Shown piece after piece: positions 63,060 through 64,000 of a stretch of 64,000 nt of DNA (position 1 is the stretch's first letter; every line of letters starts with the position of its first letter). The notes below the pieces were generated by a model, which was not told where the DNA came from, did no database searches, and saw only the letters and a list, made by a program, of their open reading frames with translations. The translations under genes were made by a program, and so were the position numbers. This DNA comes from Sandaracinaceae bacterium (GTDB lineage: Bacteria; Myxococcota_A; Polyangia; Polyangiales; Houyiibacteriaceae), in NCBI GenBank assembly GCA_020633075.1, contig JACKEI010000001.1, positions 496,001 to 560,000 of the forward strand, read 5' to 3'.

Positions 63060-63734
63060 ATGAAGACTCGACCTCAGCCCCTTCGTCCGCCGGCTGCTCA
63101 CGCCGTGCTGGCCGCGCTGGCCGCGATGGTCGCGCTGGTCGGCGCTGCCGCACCCATGACGGCCTCCGCGCAGCAGGACACGTACAGCTACCGTGACCCG
63201 AGCGATCCCAGCTACGGGCCCAACCGCGCGCGGCTCGCGGTGTTCGGCGGCGTGCACCTCGGCGGACGCGCACGGCAGTCGAGCGGCGGCACGGGGATCT
63301 CTCAGGACCTCGGCCCCGCGCCGACCGTAGGCCTGCGCGTCGAGCTGCCCATCGGTCCCTTCTTCGTCGTGGGCGGGTTCGGGGACTTCGTCTCCATTCA
63401 AGCGGACCGGGCGCCCGTCGGGGCGAACAGGCTCTCGCTCCTGGGGCTCGGCGTTTGGCTCAAGTTCCGCGGTGTGCTGGCGCTGGGTGCCAGTCTGCTC
63501 GAGCTCTATGTCGGCGTCCCTCTCGGGATCAGCGTGTGGGTGCCGACCGACGCGGGCGTGGACCCCGAGCAAGGCGCCGTCATGGGGTTGCTCGGGGGCG
63601 CGCAGGCTCACCTGAGCGACAGCGTCGCGCTCTTCGCGGAGTGTGGCTTCCGGCTCGACTACTTCAACCTCCGCGGCACGGGCACGACGTACCTGCAGGG
63701 CGCCGTGCGCGTGGGCGTGTCGTTCGGCTTCTAG
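63060..63734 (+). CDS. Outer-membrane beta-barrel protein
   Basis: A 224-residue protein with a signal peptide (HAVLAALAAMVALVGAAAPMTASAQ) and a mature part of alternating amphipathic strands (RLAVFGGVHLGG, PTVGLRVELPIGPFFVVGGFGDFVSI, LYVGVPLGISVWV, LFAECGFRLDYF) ending in VRVGVSFGF with a terminal Phe. That terminal aromatic is the signature recognised by the BAM complex. It is an eight-to-ten-stranded small barrel with no recognised substrate. The ATG at 63060 begins the signal peptide; GGAGG is ~20 nt upstream, rather far. Confidence 0.75.
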   Translation: MKTRPQPLRPPAAHAVLAALAAMVALVGAAAPMTASAQQDTYSYRDPSDPSYGPNRARLAVFGGVHLGGRARQSSGGTGISQDLGPAPTVGLRVELPIGPFFVVGGFGDFVSIQADRAPVGANRLSLLGLGVWLKFRGVLALGASLLELYVGVPLGISVWVPTDAGVDPEQGAVMGLLGGAQAHLSDSVALFAECGFRLDYFNLRGTGTTYLQGAVRVGVSFGF

Positions 63735-63770
63735 CAGAGGCCGCTCCACAGCTCTCGGTCAGGGGCCCTG

Positions 63771-63933
63771 CTAGAGCAACGCTCAGGATCGCCGGAAGGG
63801 CCTGGCGCAGGGCGAAGGTTCGCAGGCAAGGCGCGACGACGAGTCGATGCGAGCATCGGCGAGGAGGAGCAACGCCGCATGCGGGCCTTCGAACAAGCCA
63901 GGGCTTCCGCCGAGCCTGGATCGTGCTCTAGCA
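63771..63933. mobile_element. Short inverted-repeat (MITE-like) element
   Basis: The ends are perfect 9-bp inverted repeats, GCTAGAGCA (63771-63779) and TGCTCTAGC (63925-63933), and imperfect pairing continues to ~28 bp (the GGATCGCCGGAAG side against CTTCCGCCGAGCC). The ~100-bp core is low in coding signal. It is too short to encode a transposase. It could be a MITE or a large cruciform/REP-type repeat; no second copy is in the window. Confidence 0.55.
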
Positions 63934-64000
63934 AAGCGACCGGCCGGGGCCGGATCCTGCAGGAGAGAAACATCTGCGCGAGATGTGGTGCACCTTGAAG
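63934..64000. other. Right edge, no gene seen
   Basis: The last ~67 bp after the inverted-repeat element show no start, ribosome site or recognisable feature. Confidence 0.4.

Overview
The window is a GC-rich chromosomal segment (roughly 70% G+C by eye) with little mobile DNA. Secreted lipoproteins, many two-component proteins, a complete Bat/MoxR operon, Ala/Pro/Asp-Gly-rich linkers and split ATP synthase genes point to a Myxococcota bacterium, perhaps of the Polyangiales/Sandaracinus type. That placement is an inference from gene content; no rRNA or tRNA gene was seen. About 56 protein genes can be supported, many in operons with 4-bp ATGA/GTGA overlaps.

Layout. 1-7083: a HEAT-repeat protein running off the left edge, a sulfatase-fold lipoprotein, two tandem sister histidine kinases and a secreted protein. 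7159-9686: polysaccharide deacetylase, family 2 glycosyltransferase and a VIT1/CCC1-like metal transporter. 9687-10482: a non-coding repeat island. 10483-14334: hisS, a cysteine-type CcmE-like protein and the F0 operon atpZ-atpI-atpB-atpE. 14516-16109: hemL, broken by a one-base deletion, and a small protein. 16228-26068: moxR, DUF58, a DUF4381-like protein and batA-E. 26213-29161: two CheY-like regulators around a membrane kinase, separated by a second repeat island. 29223-31947: two PpiC/SurA-like chaperones and a membrane protein. 31980-36616: DUF350, membrane-fused spermidine synthase, FAD oxidoreductase and a polytopic membrane protein. 36585-42833: GAF protein, OmpR-like pseudo-receiver, pdxA and uvrA. 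42947-48630: a 55-residue membrane protein, an ATP-grasp/CoA-ligase-like protein, a TPR-PEGA protein and leuS. 48674-56549: fatty-acid hydroxylase, a NarL-type two-component pair, two lipoproteins (one frameshifted), an esterase, and a CrtI-like oxidoreductase divergent from a TetR gene. 56628-64000: a three-gene cassette ending in an ATP-dependent ligase-fold protein, a pectin-acetylesterase-like lipoprotein, a Tudor/SH3-like lipoprotein, a MATE exporter, an outer-membrane barrel and a short inverted-repeat element.

The points most worth a second look are: (i) many first genes with a TAnnnT-like -10 box exactly 6-7 nt before the start codon, which predicts leaderless mRNAs; (ii) the uncharacterised ligase cassette at 56628-59385; (iii) a two-hairpin dispersed repeat with compensatory stem changes; (iv) a CxxxY CcmE; and (v) two clear single-G deletions, in hemL and in a lipoprotein gene, plus a possible third deletion, which need checking as assembly errors.
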